Shown piece by piece: positions 9,032 to 18,411 of a stretch of 64,000 bases of DNA. The notes beneath the pieces were generated by a model that had not been told where the DNA came from, ran no database searches, and was given only the letters and a program-made list of their open reading frames with translations. Each line of letters opens with the position of its first letter. The stretch's first letter is position 1. The stretch is from the NCBI GenBank assembly GCA_049315325.1, contig JBMOKJ010000011.1, positions 33,399 to 97,398 on the forward strand, given 5' to 3'. The stretch comes from CAXXIC01 sp049315325 (lineage in GTDB: Bacteria > Bacteroidota > Bacteroidia > Bacteroidales > UBA7332). The translations under genes and the position numbers were made by a program.

Positions 9032-9907
9032 TTATTGTGTGGTTTTCTTCAATTCTCGAAAAAGCTCCTTTTGTGCCTCGGTGAGGTGAGTTGGTATTTT
9101 CACCGAATAGGTAATATGTAGGTCGCCAAACTTGCTATCTTGTTTATAGAGTGGGAAACCCTTGCCGCGTAACTTCACTTTGGTGCCGTTTTGTGTTTCG
9201 GGTGCTACCTTTAGTTTCACCTGTCCGTTGAGCGTGTCGAAGAGGATTTCGCCTCCCAAAATAGCGGTGTAGATATCCAAATCGACCGCTGTATAGAGGT
9301 TGTTGTCCATCCGTTTGAAGCGTGAATGGTTGGCAATGTCGAACGTGATGTAGAGATCGCCAGCCGGACCACCGTTCATTCCCTCTCCGCCATGCCCTGC
9401 AATTTTGATGGTCTGTCCGTTTTCGATGCCGGCGGGTATGGTGATGCGTATCTTTCGACCGTTGACGTTGAGCTCTTGCTTGTGCGTGGTGTATGCCTCC
9501 AGCAGTTCGAGCCGCAGCGTGGTGCTGAAGTCTTCGCCGCGGTATTTCGCTTGTCGCCCTTGAGCGCCGCCAAACATAGTTTCGAAGAAATCCGAAAAAT
9601 CACTCTCGTTGCGTTGTCTGCCCGATGAACGCTTTCCGCGAGCATTTTCCTGCTGTTGTCTCGCCTTTTCGTACTCTTCGGCATGTTCCCAATCCTTACC
9701 GTGCTGGTCGTATTTCGCACGTTTGGTGGCATCGCTTAGCACCGCATTGGCTTCGTTGATTTGCTGAAAGTTTGCCTTTGCACTAGCATCGTTCGGATTG
9801 AGATCGGGATGAAACTTCCGTGCTAGTTTGCGGTACGCATTCTTCACATCTTTCTCCGAAGCCGATTTGTCGATGCCCAACGTTTTGTAATAGTCGATAA
9901 ATGCCAT
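9032..9907 (-). CDS. cbpA: DnaJ/CbpA-type J-domain co-chaperone
   Basis: A J domain occupies the first 70 residues (YYKTLGIDKSASEKDVKNAY, catalytic HPD in RKFHPDLNP), followed by a Gly/Phe-poor linker with DFFETMFGG and the two C-terminal substrate-binding beta domains (INIPAGIENGQTIKIAGHGG-like core, LRGKGFPLY). The zinc-finger region of full DnaJ is absent, which is typical of CbpA. I chose the ATG at 9907 (MAFIDYYKTLG) and not the upstream ATG at 9928, because the -7 box TAACTTTG at 9926-9933 overlaps the upstream ATG and the family starts at MAFIDYY. Mature length is 291 residues. It works with DnaK in refolding and heads an operon with cbpM. The promoter has the shared operator. Confidence 0.93.
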   Translation of the reverse strand: MAFIDYYKTLGIDKSASEKDVKNAYRKLARKFHPDLNPNDASAKANFQQINEANAVLSDATKRAKYDQHGKDWEHAEEYEKARQQQENARGKRSSGRQRNESDFSDFFETMFGGAQGRQAKYRGEDFSTTLRLELLEAYTTHKQELNVNGRKIRITIPAGIENGQTIKIAGHGGEGMNGGPAGDLYITFDIANHSRFKRMDNNLYTAVDLDIYTAILGGEILFDTLNGQVKLKVAPETQNGTKVKLRGKGFPLYKQDSKFGDLHITYSVKIPTHLTEAQKELFRELKKTTQ

Positions 9908-9954
9908 GCGTTTTTTGATTGTGGGCAAAGTTAGGCTTAACTGGTAATCAGGAT

Positions 9955-9992
9955 GTTACACAAAAATGTTGAAATGTTACATCATTCACACA
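9955..9992 (-). promoter_or_regulatory. Direct-repeat operator 3 (upstream of cbpA)
   Basis: Half-sites GTTACACAAAAATGTTG (9955) and GTTACATCATTCACACA (9976) are 21 bp apart; an extra GTTACATTAT starts at 10,004, 28 bp further. The minus-strand TAACTTTG (9926-9933) is 22 bp from the nearer half-site. The site also lies about 95 bp upstream of the divergent L,D-transpeptidase gene, which could be co-regulated. Confidence 0.78.
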
Positions 9993-10088
9993 TTCTCCCA
10001 AGTGTTACATTATCGGTAATTCTATGTATTATAATGAATTAAGGCGGCTCTCACTTGCATATCCCGATGAGACGACTACCTTTATTCG

Positions 10089-10769
10089 ATGAGAAAAACA
10101 GTAATCTATCTTTTATTCGCTTTTATTTCGTGGACAAGCTATGCGGCTGATACCGATTTTGGGTTGATAAAACTACCAATAAACGACCTCTATACAGAAC
10201 TTAATTTGTCGGAAACTGGACTCTCGAAAGCGGTGTTTGATTTAGCCATAAAAGGATTGGATAAACTCGATTCGACAGGGAAATTACAAAACGCAACCAT
10301 CGTCACCATCGCCGATTATTCGCAATCGAGCAACCGCAAACGCCTCTACGTGATTGATTTGAAGAACAAACGGTTGCTGTTTAATACTTACGTGGCACAC
10401 GGTCGGAACACGGGCGAAGAGTATGCGCACAATTTCTCGAACCTCGATGGCTCGTCGAAAAGCAGCATGGGATTTTACGTGACCGAGCATCCGATTGTAG
10501 GCGGTCACACCGGTTTTGCGCTGCTGATTAATGGCATGGAGAAGGGCTACAACGACAATGCGCTGCGTCGTGCCATCATCATTCATGCAGCCAACTATGC
10601 GACTTCCGATTTCATCAAACGCAACGGTCGCTTGGGTCGAAGCCTTGGTTGTCCGGCTCTTCCGCCCGATCTCAATCGTCCGATTATCGACACCATCAAA
10701 GGGGGAACGTGCTTGTTTATCTATACGTCTGATAATCGGTATTTGGCTAGTTCGGCGTTGTTGAATTGA
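10089..10769 (+). CDS. L,D-transpeptidase-like murein enzyme (YkuD_2 type)
   Basis: A 226-residue exported protein with an N-terminal signal peptide ending near SYA (residue 19-20). The domain is the YkuD_2 variant of the L,D-transpeptidase catalytic fold: NKRLLFNTYVAHGRNTG, FSNLDGSSKSSMGFY and the catalytic cysteine region GRSLGCPALP near the C-terminus, with IHAANYA before it. L,D-transpeptidases cross-link peptidoglycan or attach proteins to it; substrate for this subfamily is poorly known. It is transcribed divergently from cbpA, with the direct-repeat operator between them, and an inverted-repeat element follows its stop. It is the only plus-strand gene in the 5-26 kb block. Confidence 0.9.
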   Translation: MRKTVIYLLFAFISWTSYAADTDFGLIKLPINDLYTELNLSETGLSKAVFDLAIKGLDKLDSTGKLQNATIVTIADYSQSSNRKRLYVIDLKNKRLLFNTYVAHGRNTGEEYAHNFSNLDGSSKSSMGFYVTEHPIVGGHTGFALLINGMEKGYNDNALRRAIIIHAANYATSDFIKRNGRLGRSLGCPALPPDLNRPIIDTIKGGTCLFIYTSDNRYLASSALLN

Positions 10770-10823
10770 AGGGAGTAATTGAGTAACTGATTAATTGAGT
10801 AATTGAACTCGGCTACTATTCTT

Positions 10824-10938
10824 GCCCCTATATCCCCTAAAGGGGACTTTGAGATTCTACGGTTAAATAACTGTTTTTCAATGAGCCACTTTTCAAAATA
10901 ACACTTCAGCAAAAGTCCCCTTTAGGGGATTTAGGGGC
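10824..10938 (+). repeat. Inverted-repeat element, copy B (115 bp)
   Basis: Near-perfect terminal inverted repeats (GCCCCTATATCCCCTAAAGG against the complement of the right end) flank an interior homologous to copies A and C. It lies between two convergent L,D-transpeptidase genes. In the RNA it would form a long hairpin, so it may also end transcription from both sides. Confidence 0.85.
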
Positions 10939-10992
10939 TATTTACTCCGAAATTATAGTTGTCCTATATTTAACTGATTATTCGAATTTCCA

Positions 10993-12261
10993 CTACTTCA
11001 CCAATTTGTACACATCATCGAGAAAAGTGATTTTCTTGCCATTAACCTGCACAAGGTTGTAGATGATAAATGTCTGAAGAGGTGCGTCGAGTCGGTAAGT
11101 TTTCGGCTCGGTATTTTCTTTGTCCGATTTCAGCTTTTCGATGTCCAGCTTGCCGTTCATCAGTTCGTTGGCGAGGTCGAAGGGTTTCTCCAAACGGATG
11201 CAGCCGTGGCTCAAAAAACGGTTTTCTTTCTCAAAAACGCCCTGCCAACTAGTTGCGTGCAGAAAGATGCTGAACGGATTTTCGAGGTTAAACTTGAGCA
11301 CACCCAGCGAATTGCCGGCTCCGGTAGATTGTCGAAAAAAGTAGGGGAAATTATCAGCATCGTACTTCTTCCAGTTCAAATCGGCATCGTCCACCACATT
11401 GTTTTTGGCATCCACCACTTCAAAATTGTTTTGTTCCAAATAGTTATCGTCTTTTTGCACTTTGGGTAGAATCTCCTTCACGGCAATCGAATGCGGCACA
11501 TTCCAATACGGAAATGTGACAATACTGGTGATGTGCGAGGCAATCGTCGGAGTCGGATTTGACTTTTTTCCAACGACAGTGCGCATCGTCAAAATCGGTT
11601 TGTTTTCTTTGTAGTAGATGGCTTCTGCTTCGGGTATGTTCACCACAATACAGTTCACCTCCTGATTGATAGAGAGAAACCGTCGGTAGTTCATCGCCAT
11701 CGCTAGGGCTTTGAATTTGTCGGTACTCAATGCTGGCAGTGAGTCGTGCAGATAGCGTTTCAGCGTGAGGTATTCAGCATCTTTGCAGTCAAGTTTGGCC
11801 ACCAACTTTGGCACAGATCGTCGTTGCGATTGTAGCAGTTGCTGAATATAATCTGAGTCGTGCGAGGTGCTCACTTCGTTGTAGGCAAACACGATATTCC
11901 CCTCTTGCAGCGTCTGGATAAACTTCAAAATGACAGTGGTAATCAGTTTGTCCGTCTGGCTTCGAGTTTCGTTGCTAATTGTTTCTCTACTTTTCAAAAC
12001 GGCGCGAATCTGATCGTTCAAGAGGTTGTTCGACACAATGCCTAGATTATCTGCTGCGTCAATTGCTTTCAGCCATTCGGAGGCTTTCGCAACGCGTTTG
12101 CTGGACGATAGCCAATAGATGGATTCGTTTTGGGCAGTATAAAACTGTGCGACAATGCTTTGGCGTTCGGTTGCTGCAGCTTTTGAAATTAAACTGATAA
12201 ATAAGCAGCTGAAAAGCACAACGCACAGTTTTGCGAAACTTATTTTGGATGAAATTTGCAT
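10993..12261 (-). CDS. L,D-transpeptidase, YcbB/LdtD-like
   Basis: A 422-residue protein with a signal peptide or membrane anchor (LCVVLFSCLFISLISKAAA). The middle is a helical scaffold domain of the YcbB type (FIQTLQEGNIVF region), and the C-terminal third is a YkuD catalytic domain: VNIPEAEAIYYKENKPILTM, TPTIASHITSIVTFPYWNVP and the active-site SHGCIRLEKPFDLANELM. It is shorter than E. coli YcbB (about 615) and I see no peptidoglycan-binding domain. It should make 3-3 cross-links in peptidoglycan in the periplasm. It faces the other L,D-transpeptidase gene across repeat copy B. No direct-repeat operator is present upstream. Confidence 0.9.
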   Translation of the reverse strand: MQISSKISFAKLCVVLFSCLFISLISKAAATERQSIVAQFYTAQNESIYWLSSSKRVAKASEWLKAIDAADNLGIVSNNLLNDQIRAVLKSRETISNETRSQTDKLITTVILKFIQTLQEGNIVFAYNEVSTSHDSDYIQQLLQSQRRSVPKLVAKLDCKDAEYLTLKRYLHDSLPALSTDKFKALAMAMNYRRFLSINQEVNCIVVNIPEAEAIYYKENKPILTMRTVVGKKSNPTPTIASHITSIVTFPYWNVPHSIAVKEILPKVQKDDNYLEQNNFEVVDAKNNVVDDADLNWKKYDADNFPYFFRQSTGAGNSLGVLKFNLENPFSIFLHATSWQGVFEKENRFLSHGCIRLEKPFDLANELMNGKLDIEKLKSDKENTEPKTYRLDAPLQTFIIYNLVQVNGKKITFLDDVYKLVK

Positions 12262-12325
12262 ATCTGGAATAAATTGAAACAGATGATTAAACCTATGTAA
12301 TGAGACAAAAAATAATGTCGAATTT

Positions 12326-12516
12326 AAAAGAATAGAACGCGGACTTTACGGATTATGCGGATGAAAACGGATAATATTTAAACGGATTGAACACTGATAT
12401 CATTCATGTAAACAAGACTGATTAAAGCAACGTTGTCAGAAATCATCTTGCCATAGGCGAGAATAAAATCCGTTTTTAATCCGCTTCATCAGCGTTTATC
12501 CGCGTTCCATTCTTTT
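12326..12516. repeat. Imperfect inverted-repeat element, 191 bp
   Basis: Left arm 12,326-12,372 (starts AAAAGAATAGAACGCGGA) and right arm 12,468-12,516 are imperfect inverted repeats of about 47 bp, made of short GCGGAT/ACGGAT units. It fills most of the gap between two minus-strand genes. It looks like a miniature transposon-like or REP-like element unrelated to copies A-C. Confidence 0.7.
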
Positions 12517-12523
12517 CCATTAA

Positions 12524-12841
12524 CTAATTGCCGCTATGTTCTTCCAAATTATCGTGCGCGTCACCACCGATGCTGTAGTAGTTATTTTCTTCGTCTTCAC
12601 TGCCGATTGCCTCTTGTTGGTCGTCGAGTTCAGAACCAGGAATGTCGAGACCACTGTCAATGCCACTCGTGTTGACTGGTTTTGAAACTGTTACATTTTC
12701 TGGATTGATCTCTTTTTCCTCTTTAAACTGGTTGTAAATGTCTTCATCAACCGGATAAATGGGATAACCCGATAGTGGGTTTTCTAACAACGGTTGAGGT
12801 GCTGCAGGCGAAAGTGCGGGTGTGAATTTTGGAGGTTTCAT
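12524..12841 (-). CDS. hypothetical acidic proline-rich protein
   Basis: A 105-residue protein that I do not recognise. It is proline-rich at the N-terminus (KPPKFTPALSPAAPQP) and strongly acidic in the second half (ELDDQQEAIGSEDEENNYY), with no signal peptide or membrane helix, so probably disordered and cytoplasmic. It follows the P-type ATPase gene by 18 bp on the same strand and is likely in its operon. Small acidic proteins of this kind are common in stress gene clusters of Bacteroidota, but no function can be assigned. Confidence 0.7.
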   Translation of the reverse strand: MKPPKFTPALSPAAPQPLLENPLSGYPIYPVDEDIYNQFKEEKEINPENVTVSKPVNTSGIDSGLDIPGSELDDQQEAIGSEDEENNYYSIGGDAHDNLEEHSGN

Positions 12842-12859
12842 AATTTTGGGTTTTTTAGT

Positions 12860-15418
12860 TTATGCGTGAATAATTTTGCGACGTTTAATCTGTTTGTAGA
12901 TTTCGAACCAAATGATGGTGGATAATCCGGCTAAAACGCAGTATGTGAGGCTTAACAACGAGGGTTGTGAGAATTTAAAGAGTTGCAATAGTAGCGGGAT
13001 ATTGAGCACTAATGTCAAAAACAAGATTGCGCCACCCACTACCCATAACACTGCTCTATTGCGTGTGAAAATGATTCTGAAAAGATGGTCTGTCCACGAT
13101 CTGTTGGTGAGAATCACTGCGATGTTGGAGGCGATAAGTGTCACAAATGTCATGGCACGCACCTCTTTAATGTCGTATTTTAGATGCAATGCGATGAAAT
13201 AAACTCCGAAGGTGACAATCAGAATGCCAAGACCTTGCATGCAACTGAGAGCAATTTTCTTAGCACCAAAAAATGGCTCGTCGATTTGATTAGGTGGACG
13301 GTTCATAATGTTGGGTTCATCTTTTTCTGCTTCAAAAATGATGGCGCACGTTGGGTTAATAATCAGTTCGAGAAACACAATATGCACCGGCATCAGTATC
13401 AACGGATAATTTCCCATCAATATCGGTAGCAGCGATAATCCCGCGATAGGCACGTGAATGGCAAACGTGTATCCAAGTGCTTTTTGTAGATTGTCGAAAA
13501 TGCGTCTTCCCAAGCGAATGCCGCCCACGATGGAGGCGAAGTTATCGTCCATCAACACCAGCGAAGAGGCTTCGCGAGCCACGTCTGTGCCTTTTTTGCC
13601 CATTGCAATTCCGATGTCAGCCGCTTTCAGCGCAGGAGCGTCGTTCACGCCATCGCCTGTCATGGCTACAACTTCGCCATTGAGTTTCAGCGCATTTACG
13701 ATTTTTAACTTTTGCTCAGGAGCTACTCTGGCAAACACATTTACTTTGTCAATTCTTTTGGATAATTCAAGTTCTGAAATTTCCTCTAGCTCCGTTCCCG
13801 TGATACATTCATCGGGATTCGTGAGTCCGATTTTTCGGGCGATGTGTTGTGCCGTCACAGGGTAATCGCCCGTAATCATCATCACCCGAATGCCGGCTTT
13901 GTAGCATTCGCTCACGGCTTGCGTCACATTCTTACGAATCGGATCTGCCAAGCCAATGAGCCCCACAAACTGGAATTTGAATGCGTGTTGCGCATCGGGC
14001 AGCTCCTTTTTGCTGATTATGGCACGAGCTATGCCCAACACACGCAATCCGTTGGATGCTAATTGCTCAACGGCTTTCGACAGTCGGTTGTGTTCTTTTT
14101 TATCCAAATGGCACAAATCGAAAATGGCTTCGGGAGCACCTTTAGTGGCAATCATTTTCGACTGATTTGATTTATCCAGAAATACCCTCGACATCGCCAT
14201 CAGCTCTTTGGAAAGTGCATATTCTTTGATCATTTCCCAATTTCGATGGAGGCGATCGGTTCCCTTTAAGTGCAAATTTCCCAAGTTGGAAATTGCTTTT
14301 TCCATTGGGTCGAATGGGTTAATTTTGCTCGAAAGAATGCCAATCTCCATCACTTCGTGAAACTCCTCGTTCAATTCAGACGATTTGCCCAGTTCGAAAA
14401 ATTCGACTCCGTTGTAGAGCGTGTGAACGGTCATGGAGTTTTGGGTGAGTGTGCCGGTTTTGTCGGTGCAAAGCACAGTTGCCGAACCCAACGTCTCAAT
14501 AGCTGATGGGTTGCGGGTCAGCACCTTCTTTTTCGACATTCTATAAGCTCCCAATGCCATGAAAACGGTCAGGATTACCGGAAATTCTTCTGGTAAAATA
14601 CCCATTGCCATTGTGATACCTGCTAATATTCCGTTGATAAAGTTTCCTCGTGTAAAGTAGAAAACGATGATGACAATCACGAAAAGAATAGCAGAGAGAA
14701 TGGTCAGTTTCTTCACCAGCGAACCTATTTCGGTTTTCAGCCGCGTAGGGTTATCTTTGATGTTTGATAGTGCTGCGCCGATTCGCCCAATCTCGGTTGC
14801 AATGCCGATGCTCGTCACGCGCGCTTTTCCATATCCTTGCATAACGAGAGAGCCTGAAAAGACGAACGGCAGATCGTCGCCACCTGGATGCACCACCTTT
14901 TGATTTCCGTCCCAAACCTGTTTGTTAACCGAAGCCGATTCACCCGTCAACAGCGATTCGTCGACAACCAAATTCACTGCTTCGAGCACTGTAGCATCGG
15001 CAGGCACTCGGTCGCCTTCTTTCAGGATAATGATGTCGTCAACTACCAATTCGCAACTGGCCAATATCAATTCAGCACCATCGCGAAGCACCAAAGCCCG
15101 TGGACTAGCCATTTGCTTGAGTGCATCGAGTGCTTTTTCGGACTTCTTTTGCTGAAAAAATTCGATACCCATTATCACCCATACGAATCCTAGTAGCAAC
15201 AGCCCCTCCTGCAAATCTCCCATCAAGATATAGAGTCCACCACAAGCCACCAACAAAATGAACATTGGTTCTTTGATGACTCCAATTGAAATGGAGAGGA
15301 AGTTGCGGGGCTGCGACGATGGAAGGGTATTTGCCCCATGCTCCCGCTGCTTCTCATTCGTTTCGTTTGTGGTCAGTCCTTTGGGTATTTCTTTTTTGTC
15401 GATGAGGTTCAATTTCAA
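12860..15418 (-). CDS. P2-type cation-transporting ATPase (calcium pump-like)
   Basis: A membrane pump of about 852 residues. Visible: N-terminal actuator domain with LLTGES, the phosphorylation motif CTDKTGTLT, the hinge TGDGVNDAPALKAADIGIAMG and a transmembrane MGILPEEFPVILT segment before the phosphorylation site, plus six C-terminal helices. This is the PMCA/SERCA-like class; exact ion (calcium is most usual) is not certain. The frame extends upstream to 15,511 but that part overlaps uspA out of frame. I place the start at the TTG at 15,418, which overlaps the uspA stop (ATTGA), because no ATG occurs until deep inside the protein. Translational coupling to uspA is therefore likely. Confidence 0.9.
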   Translation of the reverse strand: MKLNLIDKKEIPKGLTTNETNEKQREHGANTLPSSQPRNFLSISIGVIKEPMFILLVACGGLYILMGDLQEGLLLLGFVWVIMGIEFFQQKKSEKALDALKQMASPRALVLRDGAELILASCELVVDDIIILKEGDRVPADATVLEAVNLVVDESLLTGESASVNKQVWDGNQKVVHPGGDDLPFVFSGSLVMQGYGKARVTSIGIATEIGRIGAALSNIKDNPTRLKTEIGSLVKKLTILSAILFVIVIIVFYFTRGNFINGILAGITMAMGILPEEFPVILTVFMALGAYRMSKKKVLTRNPSAIETLGSATVLCTDKTGTLTQNSMTVHTLYNGVEFFELGKSSELNEEFHEVMEIGILSSKINPFDPMEKAISNLGNLHLKGTDRLHRNWEMIKEYALSKELMAMSRVFLDKSNQSKMIATKGAPEAIFDLCHLDKKEHNRLSKAVEQLASNGLRVLGIARAIISKKELPDAQHAFKFQFVGLIGLADPIRKNVTQAVSECYKAGIRVMMITGDYPVTAQHIARKIGLTNPDECITGTELEEISELELSKRIDKVNVFARVAPEQKLKIVNALKLNGEVVAMTGDGVNDAPALKAADIGIAMGKKGTDVAREASSLVLMDDNFASIVGGIRLGRRIFDNLQKALGYTFAIHVPIAGLSLLPILMGNYPLILMPVHIVFLELIINPTCAIIFEAEKDEPNIMNRPPNQIDEPFFGAKKIALSCMQGLGILIVTFGVYFIALHLKYDIKEVRAMTFVTLIASNIAVILTNRSWTDHLFRIIFTRNRAVLWVVGGAILFLTLVLNIPLLLQLFKFSQPSLLSLTYCVLAGLSTIIWFEIYKQIKRRKIIHA

Positions 15419-15900
15419 TGACGTCTTTTGGTAGGAACGATAAAAAGGGGAATGTTGGTTTTTTGCAAAACATCGTTTGTCGAACTCCCCATTACAACGT
15501 CTTCGAGCCATTTACGGCTGTGCGAACCCATCACGATGATGTCTGTACCGGTTTTTTTTGCAATACGCATTATTACTTCTACCAAATCGCCCTCTTTGAT
15601 CATTGTCTGTATCTTTTCATCACCTAATTGATGCTTGGCATTGTCCAAAAAAAACTGAGCGGCCTTTTTTAGCCCTCCAGGATTTTCCAACTGCAAAGGA
15701 ACAGTGTCCATATACCCATTAAAACCCATGATAGGCGAATATTCGGTGGACGAGTAGTAGATAGGATCTGAAATCACATGAAGAAGAATGATTTCGGCAC
15801 CCATTGCGCTGCCCATTGCGTAACCCGATTCTAATACTTTTTGCGCAGTCTGATCGTAGTCTAGTGCAATCAATACTGTTTTTTGATTTTCTTTTTTCAT
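15415..15900 (-). CDS. universal stress protein, UspA family
   Basis: A 161-residue single Usp domain. The N-terminus KTVLIALDYDQTAQKVLESG and the C-terminal IIVMGSHSRKWLEDVVMGSS followed by NIPLFIVP are typical. The ATP-binding motif G-x2-G-x9-G-S/T is degenerate at the second glycine (GSHSR), so nucleotide binding is in doubt. It precedes and overlaps the P-type ATPase gene and follows the glycosyltransferase fusion gene by 55 bp, placing it in a stress operon. Confidence 0.92.
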   Translation of the reverse strand: MKKENQKTVLIALDYDQTAQKVLESGYAMGSAMGAEIILLHVISDPIYYSSTEYSPIMGFNGYMDTVPLQLENPGGLKKAAQFFLDNAKHQLGDEKIQTMIKEGDLVEVIMRIAKKTGTDIIVMGSHSRKWLEDVVMGSSTNDVLQKTNIPLFIVPTKRRH

Positions 15901-15955
15901 TTCAATAAATTATTAATGTTTGATGCGTTATTGTAAATTGTATTTTGAAAAACTA

Positions 15956-18310
15956 TCATTCAGAGTTAGGCTCTACTCGGTTTTTGTAGCGTTCCACTGT
16001 CAGACGTGCCATCAGGTAGCTTACAGTCGATTCTGCGCCTTGATTGAGGTTTACATGTGTTTCTTCCAGTCCGTCGTAGCACCCGCCGGTACAAGGGTTG
16101 TAGATGATTTGTTCCAAACGATTACAGCCCAAAAACCAGTTGAATGCAGTCATCATCTTCTGACGGTAATCGTCGATGCCAAATACATCGTAAAATTTGC
16201 TCAGGGCCATAATCGTATAAGCCACATCGATGGGTTGTTCACCAAATTTTCCGGCTTTTTCGCCTTTTATCCACCAACTTCTGTTGGAAATGACCTCGAT
16301 TCCATTTTCGTTGAATATGTGTTTCAGCAAAAAATCAAAGGATTTCATTGCTATGTCTTTGTAAATTGGAGTGTCGGTGACTTTCCACGCATACAACATG
16401 GCTTCGGGTAAAATACTGTTGGCATAGGTCATATAACCTTCGAACCATTCCCAATTGTCTTCCGATTCGTGCTTAAACATCTGTGTCAATCGGTTGGCAA
16501 ACACAACAATCAAATCCAATACTGAGGGATCTTTCGTGATGTCGTAGTAGTGACTCAGGCCTTTTATAGCAAAAGCCATTGAGCGAGTAGAGTGAACGCT
16601 TTCGATGCGTGTCAACATTTTCTCAATCAATCTTTCCGCCTGAAGAATCATTTCAGGTGGTAATACGCCTGTCAAGGATACTGTGTAACCAAGTGCCCAC
16701 AATGCTCTTCCGTTTGAGTCGTCGAGATTGGTCTCGTAGTTTTGTTTTGTAAACTGTTTTTCTTTATCGACATAATTGAGCAAATCGCCGTCTGGCTGGA
16801 CGCAGAACTTGATGAAATTTAGGTATCGGGATATTTCATGGAGGATAGATTTCTTTTTGGTTAGTTTGTAATACATCGCTGATGCAATCAAAGCTCTGGC
16901 ATTGTCGTCGAGTGTATAACCAGACTCAATATCGGGTTGATTGATCTTCGCAAACTGGAGGATTCCCGTTTGTGTGGTCATTTTTTGCAGGTGATTGAGA
17001 TTGATTTCAGGAAGGTCGTATTTCAATGTAATTTTCCCGTTACTCATTTTTTCGAATAGTCTGGCGTGCGCCGCCGCCGAGTTTTCCCATGCGGTTGAAA
17101 CGATGTTTTGGAGCGTATTTGAGCTAATAGTGCAGCGTAACGATTCGTCGTTTAGAAGCAAAGTCACCGCAGAAGCCAACTGATGTGAATTTCCGAAATC
17201 AAAAATAATTCCTGTTTCTTTAGTCAGAAACTCTCGAGCGTGAGGTATTGGTGTTGAAATAATGGGACATGCACAACTCATGGCATAGGCAAATGTGCCG
17301 CTCACCGCTTGATTTGGGTCGTTCGTTGTGAACAGATAGATGTCTGTCAGTTGCAGATATTCGAGCAACTCAGGCAACGCAAGGTATTTGTTGATAAAAA
17401 TCACATGTTCTTCGAGGTGAAGATCCGAAACCATTTTTTCTAACTTGTCTCGGTAGATCTCGCCTTCCCATTTCACAACCTCGGGATGCGTTTTACCAAT
17501 AATCAAAAACACCACTTCGGGCGACGTTTTGATGATTTCGGGCAATGCTTCGATGGTTGTTTCGATGCTTTTCCCCGAGCTGAGCAAACCGAAAGTTGTG
17601 AGCACTTTTCGATCTTTCAGGTCGTATTTCAGTTTAAGGTAATCATCATCAAGGTGCGGCACAAGGTGTGTTCCGTGGGCGATCACCGAAATTTTTTGCT
17701 CTGAAATATCGTAATCTGTCGTCAATATTTTGACAGAATTATTTGTCATCACAATAATTGATTCGCATGCTCCGGCAATGTTTCTGATTTGCGCTTTCAT
17801 GTGTTCCGTCGGATTTGGCAAGACAGTATGAAATACGATTGCGACGGGCTTTGTCAGTTCGTACAGAAACTCAAGCAAAGAGTGTTCGTGATTTCTGAAA
17901 AATCCAAATTCGTGCTGTATCAACACAATCTCGATGTTTGCGTCGTGATTTATTGCTTTTGCCAACTTCTTGTATTCAGCAGGTTGTGAGGTGTCGAGTG
18001 TGAATTGTACTTCCTGCGAATAGTGGTGCATCGTATGGCGCGACTCGAGGGCACATACTTTCATCGAAAGAGAGCTGCTAAATTTGTTATTCAACGCTTT
18101 AATTAAATCCTGAGAATAGGTTGCAATGCCGCATTCTCTGGGTGGATAAGACGAAATTACCAATATTTCCGACAAGGTGGTTTTTGGTAATTTTGTAATA
18201 ATTTGATGATTTATTGTAGGACTAATTTGCGGAAATACGAAGTTTTCGATATTAAACATAATTTCCGAATGGTGAATATCCAAATGATTGAGATTTACTT
18301 TACTTTTCAT
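15956..18310 (-). CDS. GT4-type glycosyltransferase fused to an alpha/alpha-barrel domain
   Basis: A 784-residue cytoplasmic-looking protein. Residues about 45-425 are a GT-B fold transferase of family 4 (SSYPPRECGIATYSQDL at the start, IVLIQHEFGFF, LTTFGLLSSGKSIE, LQLTDIYLFTTNDPNQAVSGTFAYAM donor-site region). Residues about 440-780 form a second domain rich in helices with LDDNARALIA, SNGRALWALGY, NWEWFEGYMTYANSILPEAML and RSWWIKGEKAGKFGEQPIDVAY, resembling a six-hairpin glycosidase-like barrel. The pair transferase plus barrel next to a GH130 enzyme recurs in Bacteroidota, as far as I recall. It could build or trim a mannose-containing glycan in stress; substrate unknown. Confidence 0.85.
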   Translation of the reverse strand: MKSKVNLNHLDIHHSEIMFNIENFVFPQISPTINHQIITKLPKTTLSEILVISSYPPRECGIATYSQDLIKALNNKFSSSLSMKVCALESRHTMHHYSQEVQFTLDTSQPAEYKKLAKAINHDANIEIVLIQHEFGFFRNHEHSLLEFLYELTKPVAIVFHTVLPNPTEHMKAQIRNIAGACESIIVMTNNSVKILTTDYDISEQKISVIAHGTHLVPHLDDDYLKLKYDLKDRKVLTTFGLLSSGKSIETTIEALPEIIKTSPEVVFLIIGKTHPEVVKWEGEIYRDKLEKMVSDLHLEEHVIFINKYLALPELLEYLQLTDIYLFTTNDPNQAVSGTFAYAMSCACPIISTPIPHAREFLTKETGIIFDFGNSHQLASAVTLLLNDESLRCTISSNTLQNIVSTAWENSAAAHARLFEKMSNGKITLKYDLPEINLNHLQKMTTQTGILQFAKINQPDIESGYTLDDNARALIASAMYYKLTKKKSILHEISRYLNFIKFCVQPDGDLLNYVDKEKQFTKQNYETNLDDSNGRALWALGYTVSLTGVLPPEMILQAERLIEKMLTRIESVHSTRSMAFAIKGLSHYYDITKDPSVLDLIVVFANRLTQMFKHESEDNWEWFEGYMTYANSILPEAMLYAWKVTDTPIYKDIAMKSFDFLLKHIFNENGIEVISNRSWWIKGEKAGKFGEQPIDVAYTIMALSKFYDVFGIDDYRQKMMTAFNWFLGCNRLEQIIYNPCTGGCYDGLEETHVNLNQGAESTVSYLMARLTVERYKNRVEPNSE

Positions 18311-18411
18311 AGGTTGTTATGTTTAATGAAGGTTGTAAGTGTATGAAAAATGGGATTCTGCAATAGTTAAATTAGGAATGAAATATTTTCGCATTAACAG
18401 TTATTTATTTT

